Shown piece after piece: positions 63,942-64,000 of a stretch of 64,000 nt of DNA. The position numbers and the translations under genes were made by a program. Under the pieces are notes generated by a model, which did not search any database, was not told the origin of the DNA, and was given only the letters and a program-made list of their open reading frames with translations. The stretch comes from CANLBN01 sp050633525. Its GTDB lineage: Bacteria > Pseudomonadota > Gammaproteobacteria > Pseudomonadales > Cellvibrionaceae. Numbering within the stretch: the stretch's first letter is position 1; every line of letters starts with the position of its first letter. The stretch lies in contig JBOEGR010000021.1 of the NCBI GenBank assembly GCA_050633525.1, positions 62,001 to 126,000 of the forward strand, given 5' to 3'.

Positions 63942-64000
63942 ATGAAGTTGATTTCTGAAATTAAATCATTTGAAGGTAGTTTAAAACGTTTTCAACACAC
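63942..64000 (+). CDS. fghA: S-formylglutathione hydrolase, 5' end only
   Basis: ATG at 63942, 36 bases after frmA, opens MKLISEIKSFEGSLKRFQH, the usual beginning of S-formylglutathione hydrolases, which release formate and glutathione. The window ends after 19 codons, so the catalytic triad cannot be seen. The call rests on this N-terminus and the frmA neighbour. Confidence 0.85.
   Translation, partial: MKLISEIKSFEGSLKRFQH

Noticed and set aside
1..64000. CRISPR arrays, tRNA genes, insertion sequences, prophage or integron signs
   Set aside because: I saw no regularly spaced repeats, tRNA-like T-arm sequences, transposase, integrase or phage structural genes on either strand.

Overview
The window looks like chromosome of a free-living, motile, probably marine gammaproteobacterium. 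Several gene orders match that class: zapA-ssrS-ygfA, rpiA and serA in the same region, and pckA-hslO-hslR-yrfG. The best protein matches I can recall (serA, rnr, rlmB, tex, pckA) are gammaproteobacterial. Base composition is moderate, with AT-rich islands. Placement near Cellvibrionales or Spongiibacteraceae is a guess. I see no tRNA, rRNA, CRISPR array, transposase or phage gene.

Layout. 1-2.0 kb: end of a urease accessory cluster (ureE-ureF-ureG) with a long palindromic element between ureF and ureG. 2.0-8.6 kb: an accessory stretch with an unknown protein, a two-component system, and an AT-rich island holding a Tae4-like peptidoglycan amidase with a lipoprotein partner. 8.6-17.6 kb: a VWA protein, a LysR regulator that seems to start at ATT, and a minus-strand operon coding for a transporter-histidine kinase fusion, a LuxR-type response regulator and a glycosyltransferase. 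17.6-34.7 kb: rnr-rlmB-antiporter, a chemoreceptor, a peptidase lipoprotein, a CheC-diguanylate cyclase pair, tex, and an RND efflux pair. 34.7-39.8 kb: a compact operon (membrane protein, di-haem peroxidase, sensor kinase, double-receiver regulator) behind a perfect CRP-type site.

39.8-47.1 kb carries pckA, hslO, hslR and yrfG on the minus strand, interrupted by a chemoreceptor-BLUF photoreceptor pair. 47.2-52.3 kb holds cysQ, a ZapB-like coiled coil, zapA, 6S RNA, 5-formyl-THF cyclo-ligase, a previously uncalled 46-residue membrane peptide, rpiA and an LpxR-like lipid A deacylase. 52.4-64 kb holds a YHS protein, a DUF1127/LysR divergent pair, photolyase, serA, an envelope-stress type kinase-regulator-Spy set, a di-haem peroxidase lipoprotein, a START protein, and the glutathione-dependent formaldehyde pathway (frmA, then the start of S-formylglutathione hydrolase).

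The recurring theme is sensing: five histidine kinase or response regulator sets or partial sets, two chemoreceptors, a CheC, a diguanylate cyclase and a blue-light sensor. The strongest candidates for undescribed biology are the BLUF-chemoreceptor pair set inside a conserved housekeeping locus, the peroxidase-kinase-double-receiver operon, the NCS1 transporter-kinase with a cysteine cluster, the Tae4-like effector/immunity pair, and two mirrored LysR/small-protein modules.
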